DNA of 25,594 nt from an uncultured Burkholderiales bacterium (lineage in GTDB: Bacteria > Pseudomonadota > Gammaproteobacteria > Burkholderiales > Thiobacillaceae). Positions within the stretch are counted from its first letter, which is position 1, and each line of letters starts with the position of its first letter. The notes beneath the pieces were generated by a model. That model searched no databases. It worked only from the letters and a program-made list of their open reading frames with translations, and was not told where the DNA came from. The translations under genes and the position numbers were made by a program. The DNA lies in contig CALAMX010000083.1 in NCBI GenBank assembly GCA_937925755.1, positions 1-25,594 on the forward strand, written 5' to 3'. Shown here piece after piece: positions 8,570 to 18,525 of this stretch.

Positions 8570-9364
8570 ATGCGCATTTTAGTCCTGATGCTGTTCGCCG
8601 CCATGCTCACCGCCTGCGGGTTGCTGCCCGAGCAAGGCGACGAGACCAGTCGTTGGTCAGCCAGCAAACTCTACAGCGAGGCCAAGGCGCAGCTCGCCGA
8701 CGGCAACTATCAGCGCGCCATCCAGCTCTACGAGCGCCTAGAGGCACGCTACCCCTACGGCCCCTACGCGCAGCAGGCGCAGTTGGAAGTGGCTTATGCC
8801 TATTACAAGGACAACGAGCCCGCCTCGGCCATCGCTGCCGCCGATCGCTTCATCCGGCTACACCCCAACCACCCGCATGTCGATTATGCCTATTACCTCA
8901 AGGGGCTGGCCAACTTCGTCGAGGAACGCGGTCTGCTGGCCGGTCTGGGCCGCCAGGACATGAGCGAACGCGACCCCAAGGCGGCGCGCGAATCCTTCGA
9001 GGCCTTCCGCGAACTCGTCACCCGCTTTCCGGACAGCAAGTACACCCCTGATGCCCTGGCGCGCATGCGCTACTTGGTCAATGCCCTGGCCAGCCACGAG
9101 GTGCACGTGGCGCGCTATTATTTCAAACGCGGGGCCTATGTCGCCGCCGCCAACCGCGGCAAGTACGTCGTCGAGAACTACCCCCAGGCCCCCGCTCTGG
9201 AGGAAGCGCTCTACCTGATGGCCCAAAGCTATGACCGCCTTGGGCTGAGTGACCTGCGCGACGACGCCATGCGCGTGTTGAAACTAAACTTCCCCACGAG
9301 CCCCTACCTGACCGGCAAGGACCCCCGCGCCGCCCACGAGAGGCCGTGGTGGAAGTTCTGGTGA
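8570..9364 (+). CDS. bamD: Outer membrane assembly lipoprotein BamD
   Basis: BamD is the essential lipoprotein partner of BamA in folding outer-membrane beta-barrels. The 264-residue protein starts with a signal sequence ending in the lipobox LTAC (Cys16). The mature part consists of TPR repeats: YSEAKAQLADGNYQRAIQLYERLEARYP-type first repeat at about 36-63, the AYAYYKDNEPASAIAAADRFIRLHPNHPHVDYAYYLKG region at 77-112, and further repeats to about 240. The RQDMSERDPKAARESF segment is characteristic of BamD. E. coli BamD is 245 residues. It is transcribed away from rluD. It may act with the BepA-like protease encoded at 900-2201, which belongs to the same quality-control route. Confidence 0.95.
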   Translation: MRILVLMLFAAMLTACGLLPEQGDETSRWSASKLYSEAKAQLADGNYQRAIQLYERLEARYPYGPYAQQAQLEVAYAYYKDNEPASAIAAADRFIRLHPNHPHVDYAYYLKGLANFVEERGLLAGLGRQDMSERDPKAARESFEAFRELVTRFPDSKYTPDALARMRYLVNALASHEVHVARYYFKRGAYVAAANRGKYVVENYPQAPALEEALYLMAQSYDRLGLSDLRDDAMRVLKLNFPTSPYLTGKDPRAAHERPWWKFW

Positions 9365-9471
9365 ACCGCTACCGCGGTCGCTGAGAGATCTGCGGAATCC
9401 TGGACATCCTTCCATCCGCGGGTCTTCGGTCCTCAGGGCGCTATCCTCGGTCATTTGTCCTCAGTCCTCTG

Positions 9472-11631
9472 ATGGTCACCCACGCCCTCGCCCAGGCACC
9501 CGCCGATGCCGAGAGCTGGCTCGCCCCGCTCGCGACCCAATACACCCCGGATAAACTGGGGTTATTGCGCGCGGCGGTGAACTATCTCTACGCCAACGCG
9601 GGCGGCGTCGTCACGGATAGCGGCACGCCCTTGCCCCAGCACGCCCTGGCCACCGCCGCGATCCTGGCCGGAATGCGCTTCGATGCGGAGACCGTGGCCG
9701 CCGCCCTGCTGGCCGGTCTGCCCGAATCGGCCCTCGATTCCGAGGCACTCGAACATGTCTTCGGCCCCAGCCTCACCGCTCTGATCCTCGGGGCAGCGCG
9801 GCTCAACCGCATGGACGCCCTGTTCTCGGCGCTCGCCGGCGAGGCCAATCAGAGCGAGTCGCTGCGCCAAATGCTGCTCGCGATGACCGACGACATCCGC
9901 GTCGTGTTGATCAAGCTGGCCGAGCGCGTGCAAACCCTGCGCGAGATGGCACAAGCCGCGCCCGAGGCGCGGCGCAAGCTCGCCCTCGACGCGCGCGAGC
10001 TGTACGCGCCGCTGGCCAATCGGCTGGGGGTTTGGCAGCTCAAATGGGAATTGGAGGATCTCGCCTGCCGTTACCTCGAGCCAGAGACCTACCGCCACAT
10101 CGCCCGGCTGCTGGATGAGCGGCGACTGGACCGGGAGTGGTACATCGAGCAGGTCATCACCCAGCTCAAGCAAGAGCTCGGCCGCGCCGGACTCGATGGC
10201 TTCGAGGTGAGCGGCCGTCCCAAACACATCGCCAGCATCCTCGCCAAGATGCGCAAGAAGCATCTCGATTTCGAGGATGTCTACGACGTGCGCGCCGTGC
10301 GCATCCTCACCCGCGACGTCAAGGACTGTTACCACGCGCTGGGGGTGGTGCACAGCCTGTGGCAGCCCATACCCGGCCAGTTCGACGACTACATCTCACG
10401 GCCCAAGGCCAACGGTTACCAGAGTTTGCACACTGCGGTCATCGGCCCGGAAAACAAGGCCCTGGAGGTGCAGATCCGCACCTTTGCGATGCACCAGGAG
10501 GCGGAGCTCGGCGTGGCCGCCCACTGGCGTTACAAGGAGGGGGGACAGGGCGCGGCGCTTGCCGACAAGATCGCCTGGTTGCGCCAGCTACTGGCCTGGA
10601 AGGCGGATCTGGCCGAACATGCCGATCTCGCCCAGCACTTCCGCCATGAACTCTTTCAGGACGAGGTCTTCGTCCTGACACCGCAGGGCAAGGTGGTGGC
10701 CTTACCGGCCGGGGCCACCCCGATCGACTTCGCCTACGCCGTGCATACCGAGCTGGGCCACCGCTGCCGCGGTGCCAAGGTGGACGGCCAGCTCGTGCCG
10801 CTCGATACACCGCTGAAGACGGCACAGCGGGTGGAGATCCTCACCGTCAAGGAGGGTGGCCCGAGCCGCGACTGGTTGAACCCCCACCTCGGGTTCATTC
10901 GCACGGCGCGCGCCCGCGCCAAGGTACGGCAGTGGTTCAAGCAGCTCGACCACGACATCCACGTGCAGGAGGGACGGGAGCAGATCGACCGCGAATTGAG
11001 CCGCCTCAACCTCAACAACGTCAAGCTCGATCAGCTCGCCGCCAAGCTGGGCTATGGCAAGCCAGAGGATCTGTACGCCGCACTTGGCCGCGGCGACCTC
11101 ACCAGCGGCCAGCTCGCCCGCGCCCTGCAAGAGCTCTTCCTGCCTCCACCGGCCAAACCGCAGGTCACGACCCGCAGTCGCAAAACGAGCCCCACGGGCG
11201 TGCTGGTCGAGGGCGAGGCCAACCTGCTCACCCACCTCGCCGGCTGCTGCAAGCCGGCCCCGCCCGACCGCATCGTCGGCTATACCACGCAGGGCCGCGG
11301 GGTGACCATCCACCGCGCCGATTGCAGCGTCATCCGCCATCTCGAGCCAGCACAGCAGGCTCGCCTGCTCAAGGCCGAATGGGGGTCGGTTGCCGGAGAG
11401 GTGTTCGCCGTGGACGTGGAGATCGTCGCCCAGGACCGCCCGGGGCTGCTCAAAGACGTGAGCGAGATCCTGGCCCAAGAGCGCATCAACGCCATCCGCG
11501 TGAACACCCAGACACAGGACGAGATCGCGCGCATGGACTTCACCCTGGAGGTGCGCGGCATCGATGAGCTCACCCGCTTTTTGTCGCGTGTTGCCCATGT
11601 GCGCGGGGTGACTCAGGCACGGCGCAAGTAA
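9472..11631 (+). CDS. relA: GTP pyrophosphokinase RelA (synthetase only)
   Basis: RelA makes (p)ppGpp from ATP and GTP/GDP on ribosomes holding uncharged tRNA. The 719-residue protein has an N-terminal HD-type hydrolase domain that is degenerate: His57 survives, but the HDxxED motif of SpoT is replaced by AGLPES at 81-86, so hydrolysis should be lost. The synthetase domain (about 240-355) has RPKHIASILAKM, YDVRAVRI and QFDDYISRPKANGYQSLHT; the QFDD resembles the acidic EXDD motif of monofunctional RelA rather than the RXKD of bifunctional enzymes. A TGS domain follows (about 395-458), then a helical part, the Cys-Cys motif of the zinc-finger region (Cys592, Cys593) and a C-terminal ACT domain (about 645-715). 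A SpoT should exist elsewhere. The ATG at 9472 has no strong ribosome site. Length matches proteobacterial RelA. Confidence 0.95.
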   Translation: MVTHALAQAPADAESWLAPLATQYTPDKLGLLRAAVNYLYANAGGVVTDSGTPLPQHALATAAILAGMRFDAETVAAALLAGLPESALDSEALEHVFGPSLTALILGAARLNRMDALFSALAGEANQSESLRQMLLAMTDDIRVVLIKLAERVQTLREMAQAAPEARRKLALDARELYAPLANRLGVWQLKWELEDLACRYLEPETYRHIARLLDERRLDREWYIEQVITQLKQELGRAGLDGFEVSGRPKHIASILAKMRKKHLDFEDVYDVRAVRILTRDVKDCYHALGVVHSLWQPIPGQFDDYISRPKANGYQSLHTAVIGPENKALEVQIRTFAMHQEAELGVAAHWRYKEGGQGAALADKIAWLRQLLAWKADLAEHADLAQHFRHELFQDEVFVLTPQGKVVALPAGATPIDFAYAVHTELGHRCRGAKVDGQLVPLDTPLKTAQRVEILTVKEGGPSRDWLNPHLGFIRTARARAKVRQWFKQLDHDIHVQEGREQIDRELSRLNLNNVKLDQLAAKLGYGKPEDLYAALGRGDLTSGQLARALQELFLPPPAKPQVTTRSRKTSPTGVLVEGEANLLTHLAGCCKPAPPDRIVGYTTQGRGVTIHRADCSVIRHLEPAQQARLLKAEWGSVAGEVFAVDVEIVAQDRPGLLKDVSEILAQERINAIRVNTQTQDEIARMDFTLEVRGIDELTRFLSRVAHVRGVTQARRK

Positions 11632-11692
11632 GCGATCCAGCGAACAGCTCTAAAATAACGCATTTTTACACTGCCCACGACGAGGAACCACC

Positions 11693-12517
11693 ATGCAGGA
11701 ACTGCAAACCATCATCGAAGAGGCGTTCGAGCGCCGCGCCGAAATCACCCCGCGCAATGTGGAGCCGCGCGTCAAGGACGCCGTGCTCACCGTCATCGAC
11801 CTGCTCGACAATGGACAGCTGCGCGTGGCCACCCGCACCGAGGGGCAGAATTGGGTCACTCACCAGTGGATCAAGAAGGCGGTATTGCTCTCCTTCCGGA
11901 TGGAGGACAACAGCTTCATCAAAGGCGGCTATACCAACTACTACGACAAGGTGCCGTCCAAGTTCGCCGACTTCAATTCCAAGGACTTCCGCGAGGGCGG
12001 CTTTCGTGTGGTGCCGCCGGCGGCGGTGCGCAAGGGGGCCTACATTGGCCGCAACGTGGTGTTGATGCCTTCCTACGTCAACATCGGCGCCTATGTGGAC
12101 GAGGGCACGATGGTCGACACCTGGGCGACAGTGGGCTCCTGCGCGCAGATCGGCAAGAACGTCCATCTCTCGGGTGGGGTGGGCATCGGCGGCGTGCTGG
12201 AACCGGTGCAGGCCAATCCCACGATCATCGGCGACAACTGCTTCATCGGCGCCCGCTCCGAGATCGTCGAGGGGGTCGTCGTCGAGGACAACTGTGTGAT
12301 CTCCATGGGCGTGTACATCGGTCAGTCCACCAAGATCTACGACCGCGAAACCGGTGAGATCCACTATGGACGCGTGCCTGCCGGCAGCGTGGTGGTGAGC
12401 GGCAACCTCCCCTCCAAAGACGGCAAGTACAGCCTCTACTGCGCCGTGATCGTGAAAAAGGTGGATGAGAAGACCTTGAGCAAGGTCGGCATCAACGAGC
12501 TGCTGCGTGGCGTCTGA
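11693..12517 (+). CDS. dapD: Tetrahydrodipicolinate N-succinyltransferase DapD
   Basis: DapD transfers succinyl from succinyl-CoA to tetrahydrodipicolinate in the succinylase branch of lysine and meso-diaminopimelate synthesis. The 274-residue product matches the E. coli enzyme in length. It has the N-terminal helical domain ([17 protein letters not shown]), the motif [20 protein letters not shown], and a left-handed beta-helix of hexapeptide repeats from about residue 105 to 225 ([48 protein letters not shown]). The start at 11693 has a GAGGA site 6 bases upstream. A TAAAAT at 11651-11656 might be a -10 in the 61-base gap after relA, but no -35 was seen. Its stop overlaps the next gene. Confidence 0.97.
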   Translation: MQELQTIIEEAFERRAEITPRNVEPRVKDAVLTVIDLLDNGQLRVATRTEGQNWVTHQWIKKAVLLSFRMEDNSFIKGGYTNYYDKVPSKFADFNSKDFREGGFRVVPPAAVRKGAYIGRNVVLMPSYVNIGAYVDEGTMVDTWATVGSCAQIGKNVHLSGGVGIGGVLEPVQANPTIIGDNCFIGARSEIVEGVVVEDNCVISMGVYIGQSTKIYDRETGEIHYGRVPAGSVVVSGNLPSKDGKYSLYCAVIVKKVDEKTLSKVGINELLRGV

Positions 12518-15500
12518 AGCCGCACTTTCGGCCGGCCGCCCCATGTGGCAATTCTGGGTCGACCGTGGCGGCACCTTCACCGACGTCATTGGGCGCGCCC
12601 CAGACGGGCGTCTGATCGCCCGCAAGCTGCTGTCCGAAGCACCAAACCGCTATTCTGACGCCGCCACCGCCGGCATCTGCGAGATCCTCGGTCTGGCGCA
12701 CGACGCCACCATCCCCACCGGCCTGATCGAGTCGGTGAAGATGGGGACCACGGTGGGCACCAACGCCTTGCTCACGCGCAGCGGCGAGCCCGTGCTACTG
12801 GTCACGACCGAGGGCTTCGCCGATCAGCTCGCCATCGGCGACCAGGCCCGGCCCGAGATCTTCGCTCTACACATCGTCAAGCCCCGCCCGCTCTACAGTC
12901 GGGTGATCGAGGCGCGCGAGCGCATCGATGCCAACGGCGCGGTGCTCGTCGCCCTCGATACCGAGTCTTTGCGCGAGCGGCTGGCCGAGGCACGCGCGTC
13001 GGGTCTTCGTGCCTGCGCCATCGCCTTCCTGCACAGTTGGCGCAACCCCACGCACGAGCTGGCCGCCGGCGAGATCGCCCGCAGCGTGGGTTTCACTCAG
13101 GTGAGTCTGTCGCATCAGGCAAGCCCACTCATCAAATTCGTCCCTCGCGCCGAGACGGCAGTACTCGATGCCCATCTCACGCCACCGCTCAGTCGCCATG
13201 TGGCTGCAGTGATTCGCAATCTGCCGCCCCACACTCGGCTGGAATTCATGCAATCCAACGGCGGGCTGGTCGATGCCGCGCAGTTCAAGGGCAAGGACAG
13301 CGTGCTCTCGGGCCCGGCCGGCGGTCTGATCGGCATGGTCAAAGTAGGCCTCGCGGCCGGCTTCGACCGCCTGATTGGCTTCGACATGGGCGGCACCTCG
13401 ACCGACGTCGCCCTTTATGCCGGGGAGTTGGAGCGCCGAGCCGAGAGCATGATCGCCGGCTGCCGCATTCGTGTACCCATGCTGGCCATCCATACGGTGG
13501 CGGCCGGCGGTGGCTCCATCCTCCACTTCGACGGTCAACGGCTGCTGGTCGGGCCCGACTCGGCCGGTAGCCAGCCCGGGCCGCTTAGCTATCGCAACGG
13601 CGGTCCCCTGACCGTCACCGATGCCAATGTCTTGCTCGGCCGCATCCGTCCCGAGCACTTTCCCGCCGTCTTCGGTCCCGACGGGCGCCAGCCGCTGGAT
13701 ACGGAGGCCGTGCGCGAGGCCTTCAGCGCGCTTGCCCGCAGGGTCAACCAGGCCTTGGGCCTGGATTACAGCGCCGAGACGCTGGCCGAGGCCTATCTCG
13801 ACATCGCCGTCGAGAACATGGTGGCTGCCATCCGCCATGTGAGCCTCGCGCGTGGTATAGACCCACGCGACTTCACCCTCGTCGCCTTCGGCGGTGCCGG
13901 CGGGCAGCTTGCCTGCCGCGTGGCGGCGCGCCTTCACATGGCCCGCATCCTCGTCCCGCCCCATGCCTCAGTGCTATCGGCCTATGGCATCGGCCTGGCG
14001 GAGCGCCGGAGCATCCGCCAGCAGGCCGTGGAGGCCACCCTGGATGCCTCCTTGCTGCCACGACTGGCAAGCCTGGCCGACGAACTGCGCGGCGCAGCAG
14101 CCCAGGACCTGGCCGCCCAGGGCGAGCGAGCCGAAGGCATGTCGTTCGAGGTCCGTGTCTGGCTGCGGCCAGCCCGCGCCGACACACTGCTGGCAGTACC
14201 CTTGTCGGGCCTCGACGAGATGCTTCACGCTTTTGAGCGGCAACACGCGGCCCGTTTCGGTTTTGCCGATCCGGATCAGGCCCTGACCTGCGCCGCGGTC
14301 GAGGTGGAGGCGCGCAGCGGCGGCGGCAGCGCCCTGCCCTGCCAGCTGCCGACCCAGGCGGGCGAACCGCTGGGAGATGCGGCGCTCCATATCGCGGGCC
14401 ACTGGCAGACCCTACCGCTGTATCGCCGCGAAACCCTGGCCGCCGGTCAGCGGCTCGTGGGACCCGCCATCGTCGTCGAGGCCGACACCTGCACGGTCGT
14501 CGAGCCGGGTTGGACCTTGACGGTCAACCCACAGGGCGATCTCGTCCTCACCGCCGCCGACACGGCACAGGCCAGGCCGGATGCTCGGCGCCCCGATCCC
14601 GCCTGGCTCACCTTGTTCAACCGCCGCTTCATGAGCATCGCCGAGGACATGGGGACAGCCCTGGCGGCCAGCGCCCGCTCGGTGAACATCCGCGAGCGGC
14701 TCGACTTCTCCTGCGCCCTGTTCGACGCCCAGGGCAATCTCGTCGCCAACGCACCGCACATCCCGGTCCACCTGGGCAGCATGGGCGAGGCGGTGCGCAG
14801 CCTACTCGAACGCTTTGGCCCCGAACTGCGGCCGGGAGACGCCTGGCTGCTCAACTCACCCTATGCCGGTGGCACCCACCTGCCGGACATCACCGTCATC
14901 ATGCCTGGCTTCGATGTAAGCGGGCGTCGGCTGCTATATTTCACCGCCGCGCGCGCCCACCATGCCGACATCGGCGGCATCGCCCCCGGTTCCATGCCGG
15001 CGGCTAGCCGCCGCATCGACGAGGAAGGCTGTCTGTCCGAGGGGCTCATGCTGGTGCGCGCAGGGCTATTTCAAGAGGCTGCCGTGCGCGCCTGGCTGAC
15101 CGCGCCGCCCTGGCCGGCACGCAACCCGGCACAAAACCTCGCCGACCTGCACGCCCAGGTCGCTGCCTGCGCTTTGGGGCAGCGTCTGTTGCGCGCTCTT
15201 GCCGACGAGGTGGGCGAAGCCGCCGTCACCGCCTACATGGGCTATGTGCAGGACTATGCCGAGACCGTGGTGCGCCGGCTGCTGACACGGCTCAAAGACG
15301 GCACCTATACGCTGCCGCTGGACGGCGGCGCAGTCATCGCAGTGTCGGTGCGCATCGACCCTAAGTGGGGACGGGCAGTCATCGACTTCTCCGGCACCTC
15401 GCCGCAGATCGAGGGCAATCTCAACGCCCCGACCAGCATCGCCCGCTCTGCGGTCCTGTACGTCTTTCGCACCCTGATCGAGGAGGACATCCCGCTCAAT

Positions 15501-16130
15501 GCCGGTGTGTTGCGCCCTCTCGACATCCACCTGCCGGCGTGCAGCCTGCTCAACCCGCGCCCGCCGGCGGCGGTGGTGGCCGGCAACGTAGAGACCTCGC
15601 AGAACGTCGTCGATGCCCTCTACGCCGCCCTCGGCGTGCTGGCCGCGGGTCAGGGAACGATGAACAACCTGGCCTTCGGCGATGGCGAGCGGCAGTATTA
15701 CGAAACCGTCTGCGGCGGCAGCGGCGCCGGTGTGCATTTCGACGGCACCGACGCGGTACACTGCCATATGACCAATTCGCGACTCACTGACCCGGAAATC
15801 CTGGAGCGCGACTTCCCCGTGCGGGTCGAGCGTTTCGCCATCCGCCGTGGCTCCGGCGGCGCCGGCCGGAGCCACGGCGGCGACGGCGTCACACGGGCGC
15901 TGCGCTTTCTCGCGCCACTTCAGGGCAACCTTCTGGCGCTGCGCCGCGAGGTCTGCCCCTTTGGTCTCAACGGCGGCGGGCCAGGTGCCTGCGGTCGCCA
16001 GTGGATCGAGCGCGCCGACGGGACAATCGAGCCCCTGCCCGGCATTGCCGAGTTCACCGTGTATCCCGGTGACCTGTTCGTGCTGGAGACCCCGGGCGGT
16101 GGCGGTTATGGAGAGGACGACCGCGTATGA
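12507..16130 (+). CDS. 5-oxoprolinase, fused HyuA-HyuB type
   Basis: The 1207-residue protein joins the two halves of the hydantoinase/oxoprolinase family in one chain, as in ATP-dependent 5-oxoprolinase (OPLAH), which opens 5-oxo-L-proline to glutamate. The A half has the N-terminal signature [12 protein letters not shown] (about 16-27), the ATP-binding FDMGGTSTD (292-300) and a VAFGGAGGQ motif. The B half starts near residue 700 with [13 protein letters not shown] and contains [28 protein letters not shown] and a [11 protein letters not shown] stretch. The one-chain form and length favour oxoprolinase over two-subunit hydantoinase or acetone carboxylase, but the substrate is not proven. The frame opens with GTG at 12507, overlapping the dapD stop by 11 nt; an ATG at 12543 ([10 protein letters not shown]) is an equally plausible start. 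It overlaps the next gene by ATGA. Confidence 0.88.
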   Translation: MASEAALSAGRPMWQFWVDRGGTFTDVIGRAPDGRLIARKLLSEAPNRYSDAATAGICEILGLAHDATIPTGLIESVKMGTTVGTNALLTRSGEPVLLVTTEGFADQLAIGDQARPEIFALHIVKPRPLYSRVIEARERIDANGAVLVALDTESLRERLAEARASGLRACAIAFLHSWRNPTHELAAGEIARSVGFTQVSLSHQASPLIKFVPRAETAVLDAHLTPPLSRHVAAVIRNLPPHTRLEFMQSNGGLVDAAQFKGKDSVLSGPAGGLIGMVKVGLAAGFDRLIGFDMGGTSTDVALYAGELERRAESMIAGCRIRVPMLAIHTVAAGGGSILHFDGQRLLVGPDSAGSQPGPLSYRNGGPLTVTDANVLLGRIRPEHFPAVFGPDGRQPLDTEAVREAFSALARRVNQALGLDYSAETLAEAYLDIAVENMVAAIRHVSLARGIDPRDFTLVAFGGAGGQLACRVAARLHMARILVPPHASVLSAYGIGLAERRSIRQQAVEATLDASLLPRLASLADELRGAAAQDLAAQGERAEGMSFEVRVWLRPARADTLLAVPLSGLDEMLHAFERQHAARFGFADPDQALTCAAVEVEARSGGGSALPCQLPTQAGEPLGDAALHIAGHWQTLPLYRRETLAAGQRLVGPAIVVEADTCTVVEPGWTLTVNPQGDLVLTAADTAQARPDARRPDPAWLTLFNRRFMSIAEDMGTALAASARSVNIRERLDFSCALFDAQGNLVANAPHIPVHLGSMGEAVRSLLERFGPELRPGDAWLLNSPYAGGTHLPDITVIMPGFDVSGRRLLYFTAARAHHADIGGIAPGSMPAASRRIDEEGCLSEGLMLVRAGLFQEAAVRAWLTAPPWPARNPAQNLADLHAQVAACALGQRLLRALADEVGEAAVTAYMGYVQDYAETVVRRLLTRLKDGTYTLPLDGGAVIAVSVRIDPKWGRAVIDFSGTSPQIEGNLNAPTSIARSAVLYVFRTLIEEDIPLNAGVLRPLDIHLPACSLLNPRPPAAVVAGNVETSQNVVDALYAALGVLAAGQGTMNNLAFGDGERQYYETVCGGSGAGVHFDGTDAVHCHMTNSRLTDPEILERDFPVRVERFAIRRGSGGAGRSHGGDGVTRALRFLAPLQGNLLALRREVCPFGLNGGGPGACGRQWIERADGTIEPLPGIAEFTVYPGDLFVLETPGGGGYGEDDRV

Positions 16131-16633
16131 GCCAAAACCCACGTCCAAGGCATTCCCTTTTGCTGGCAGGCCTGATGCTGTCTGGTCAGGCGCTGGCCTT
16201 CCAGGTCGCCGACTTCGAAAGCGGCATGGGCAAGAAAGAGGTGATGGAAAAGCTCATCACCCAATGGAACTTCGACAAGATCGAGGAGCCCTCGGCCGAG
16301 ACCATCCTTGCCTACGACACCAGCAGCGAGCTCAATCGTCGTTACTTGTTCAGTTTCTGCAAGGGCAAGCTCACCGGCTTCGAACAGGACATCAAGCCCT
16401 CGCTCAAGGCATTGGTCATCGTGATTGCCAACTATACCCAGAAATACGGTCAGCCCAGCCGGGTCTACGCCAACACCCATGTCGTCAGCAACGGCGAGAA
16501 AAACGTCCTGGGTCTGTTCTGGAAGTCCGGGGTGGAACACATCGGCGTCAAGTACACCATCCTGCCCACCACCGAGCAGATGAGCCTGTCTTTCGAGGTC
16601 AACAACCTCTGCTACCCGACGCCGCGCTTTTGA
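16127..16633 (+). CDS. Secreted protein of unknown function
   Basis: I do not recognise a family. The 168-residue product begins with a basic stretch and a hydrophobic core ending in QALA, so a signal peptide cut after Ala24 (before FQVADFE) is likely, giving a roughly 144-residue soluble periplasmic protein. It has two cysteines in the mature part, in FSFCKGK and NNLCYP, that could form one disulfide. It is rich in charged and aromatic residues, with segments such as FWKSGVEHIGVKYTI suggesting a beta-rich fold. The ATG overlaps the oxoprolinase stop (ATGA) so the two are translationally coupled, and it faces the iron permease gene across 34 bases. The coupling may only be positional; no functional link to oxoproline is known to me. 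Confidence 0.8.
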   Translation: MSQNPRPRHSLLLAGLMLSGQALAFQVADFESGMGKKEVMEKLITQWNFDKIEEPSAETILAYDTSSELNRRYLFSFCKGKLTGFEQDIKPSLKALVIVIANYTQKYGQPSRVYANTHVVSNGEKNVLGLFWKSGVEHIGVKYTILPTTEQMSLSFEVNNLCYPTPRF

Positions 16634-16667
16634 AGACGAGGGCCAGTTCAGGCAGGGGCCTCTGCGC

Positions 16668-18287
16668 TCATCGGCGCCGCATGTTGCGTGACAGCAGGAT
16701 GACCGGAATCAGGCCCACGGCAACGATGGCGAGCGAGGGTGTGGCGGCCTCGGCCAGGCGCTCATCGGCAGCCAGGATATAGACCTGAGTCGCCAGGGTC
16801 TCGAAGTTGAACGGGCGCAGCACGATGGTGGCAGGCAGCTCCTTCATCACGTCCACGAACACCAGCAGCAAGCCCGAGAGGATACCTCCCGAGAGCAGGG
16901 GCACGTGCACGCGGAGAAAAAGACGGGTCTGACGAGCCCCCAGGCTGCGGGCCGCCTCGTCCAAGCTTTGCCGGATGCGCGCGAGGCTCGCCTCGGTGGC
17001 GTTCAGCGCCACGGCCAGGAAGCGCGCCAGATAGGCGAAGATGAGAGCCATGGCGGTGCCGGTGATGATGAGCCCCGGATTCACGCCGTAGTGCTGCCGC
17101 AGCCATAGGATCAGGGCGTGATCGATGGCGGTGAGCGGGATCAGGGCCCCCACGGCGATCACCGTGCCGGGCACGGCATAACCCAGGCTGGCCACGCGTT
17201 TCACCGCGGCCATGAGCCGGCCTGGATGCAGCCGCCCGGCATAGGCCAACAGCAGGGCAGCGACGATGGCGGCCACACTGGCGAGGCTGGCGAGCATGAG
17301 ACTATTGCCGGCCAGCGTGAGGTACTTCTCCCCAAACTGGACATCCCCTTCTAGAGTGGCCATGCGCAGGAGCAGGCTGGCCGGCAGCAAGAAGCCACCC
17401 GCCAGCGGGATCAGGCAACCGGTCCACACCAGCAGGCTGCGCAGCGGGCCCAACCTGGGCTGGAGGTAAGGTCGGCCGCCGCTGTCGTGAAAGCGAGCCC
17501 GCCCCCGGCTCGCCTTCTCCAAGATCAAGGCCAACAGCACCAGTGCCAGCAGACTGGCGGAGAGCTGCGAGGCGGCGACCGGGTCGCCAAAGGCGTACCA
17601 GGCGCGGTAGATGCCGGTGGTGAAGGTCGGTACGCCAAAGTAAGACACGGCGCCGAACTCGGCCAGCGTCTCCATCATGACCAGGGCCACACCGCCGGCC
17701 ACCGCCGGGCGGGCAAGCGGCAGCGCCACCCGGTAGAAGGCCTGCCGTTGCGTCAGGCCCAAACTCCTGGCCGCTTCCATCAGGTTGCCGGAACGGTCGA
17801 GAAAGGCCGCGCGCGCCAAGACATAGACGTATGGATAGAAAACCAGGCTGAAGACGATGATGGCGCCGCCCAACGAACGCACCTCTGGAAACCAGTAGTC
17901 GCCGCGCTGCCAGCCAAAGGTCTCGCGCAGGACGGTCTGCACCGGCCCGGCGAATTGCAGCAAATCGGTATAGACATAGGCGATCACGTAGGTCGGCATG
18001 GCCAGGGGCAGCAGCAGCGCCCACTCCAATACGCCCCGGCCGGGGAAGCGATACATCGCCACCCACCAGGCGGCGCCGGTGCCCAACAGCGCCGCCCCCA
18101 GGCCGGTGCCCAGGGCGAGCGCCAGGCTGTTGACGATGTAATCCGCCAACACCGTCTCCATGAGATGCGCCCACACCCCCTGCTCGTCAGGCTGGAAGAC
18201 GTGCAGGACGACGCTCACCACCGGCATGGACACCAAGAGTGCCAGGGCAGTGGCGACGATGAGGAGCGGGGAGAGACGCTGCTTCAT
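16668..18287 (-). CDS. ABC transporter permease, ferric iron (FbpB/AfuB) type
   Basis: This 539-residue inner-membrane protein has about twelve hydrophobic segments in two homologous halves, each with an EAA loop that contacts the ATPase: EAARSLGLTQRQAFYRVALPLA in the first half and EAARSLGARQTRLFLRVHVPLL in the second. The fused double-permease layout is that of FbpB/AfuB iron(III) importers, with thiamine (ThiP) or phosphonate-type relatives possible. I start at the ATG at 18287 (MKQRLSPLLIVATALALL); the open frame continues to 18413 only through a TTG and a Pro/Arg/Ser-rich stretch that looks non-coding. No good ribosome site precedes the ATG. The partner ATPase is divergent, not cotranscribed, and no periplasmic binding protein is in the window. 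Confidence 0.87.
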   Translation of the reverse strand: MKQRLSPLLIVATALALLVSMPVVSVVLHVFQPDEQGVWAHLMETVLADYIVNSLALALGTGLGAALLGTGAAWWVAMYRFPGRGVLEWALLLPLAMPTYVIAYVYTDLLQFAGPVQTVLRETFGWQRGDYWFPEVRSLGGAIIVFSLVFYPYVYVLARAAFLDRSGNLMEAARSLGLTQRQAFYRVALPLARPAVAGGVALVMMETLAEFGAVSYFGVPTFTTGIYRAWYAFGDPVAASQLSASLLALVLLALILEKASRGRARFHDSGGRPYLQPRLGPLRSLLVWTGCLIPLAGGFLLPASLLLRMATLEGDVQFGEKYLTLAGNSLMLASLASVAAIVAALLLAYAGRLHPGRLMAAVKRVASLGYAVPGTVIAVGALIPLTAIDHALILWLRQHYGVNPGLIITGTAMALIFAYLARFLAVALNATEASLARIRQSLDEAARSLGARQTRLFLRVHVPLLSGGILSGLLLVFVDVMKELPATIVLRPFNFETLATQVYILAADERLAEAATPSLAIVAVGLIPVILLSRNMRRR

Positions 18288-18525
18288 GGATGACCAGACG
18301 GTTGGCACGCTGCCGCCGTGCACGTGCCTTGAGGGGCTGAGTCCGCAGCCGCGCTTCTCTGTGGCTGGGCTACGCATCGCGTCCTTTGCTTGAGATCGCG
18401 GCGGATCGCGCAACCGGCGCGCGCCGGTTCGAGGGGTGACATGGCGGGAAGGCTGTGGGCGGGCAACAGGGTTATTATATTGAGGTGCCAGCGTTCCACG
18501 TCAGCCCTTCTGTCCAGACCCCGAA
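18288..18525. other. Divergent intergenic region of the iron ABC genes
   Basis: The longest gene-free gap in the window (238 bases). It holds the palindrome at 18412-18429 and an AT-rich island near 18471-18482. On the minus strand the island contains a perfect TATAAT (18479 down to 18474) that could drive the permease with a leader of about 180 bases; no good -35 is seen on either strand. The ATPase start at 18526 lacks a clear ribosome site. Confidence 0.4.
18412..18429. promoter_or_regulatory. Perfect 18-bp palindrome between divergent ABC genes
   Basis: AACCGGCGCGCGCCGGTT is a perfect dyad in the 238-base region between the permease and ATPase genes, 124 bases from the permease start and 96 from the ATPase start. 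Symmetry and position between divergent promoters suit an operator; it could also form a hairpin in the permease leader. It does not resemble a Fur box. Confidence 0.45.

Noticed and set aside
9365..9471. Promoter or small RNA between bamD and relA
   Set aside because: Only short GC-rich dyads and a repeated GTCCTCAG were seen; no paired -35/-10 and no T-run.
14412..16148. Long open frames opposite the oxoprolinase gene (several of 100-360 codons)
   Set aside because: High GC content leaves few stops on the opposite strand; the translations are low-complexity and have no recognisable domains.
16638..16662. Possible terminator hairpin between the secreted unknown and the ABC permease
   Set aside because: The stem GAGG/CCTC has a mismatch and an 11-base loop, and no T-run follows on either strand.
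18288..18413. Upstream extension of the ABC permease from a TTG
   Set aside because: The extra 42 residues are Arg/Ser/Pro-rich without membrane or signal character, and family members start close to the first hydrophobic helix.
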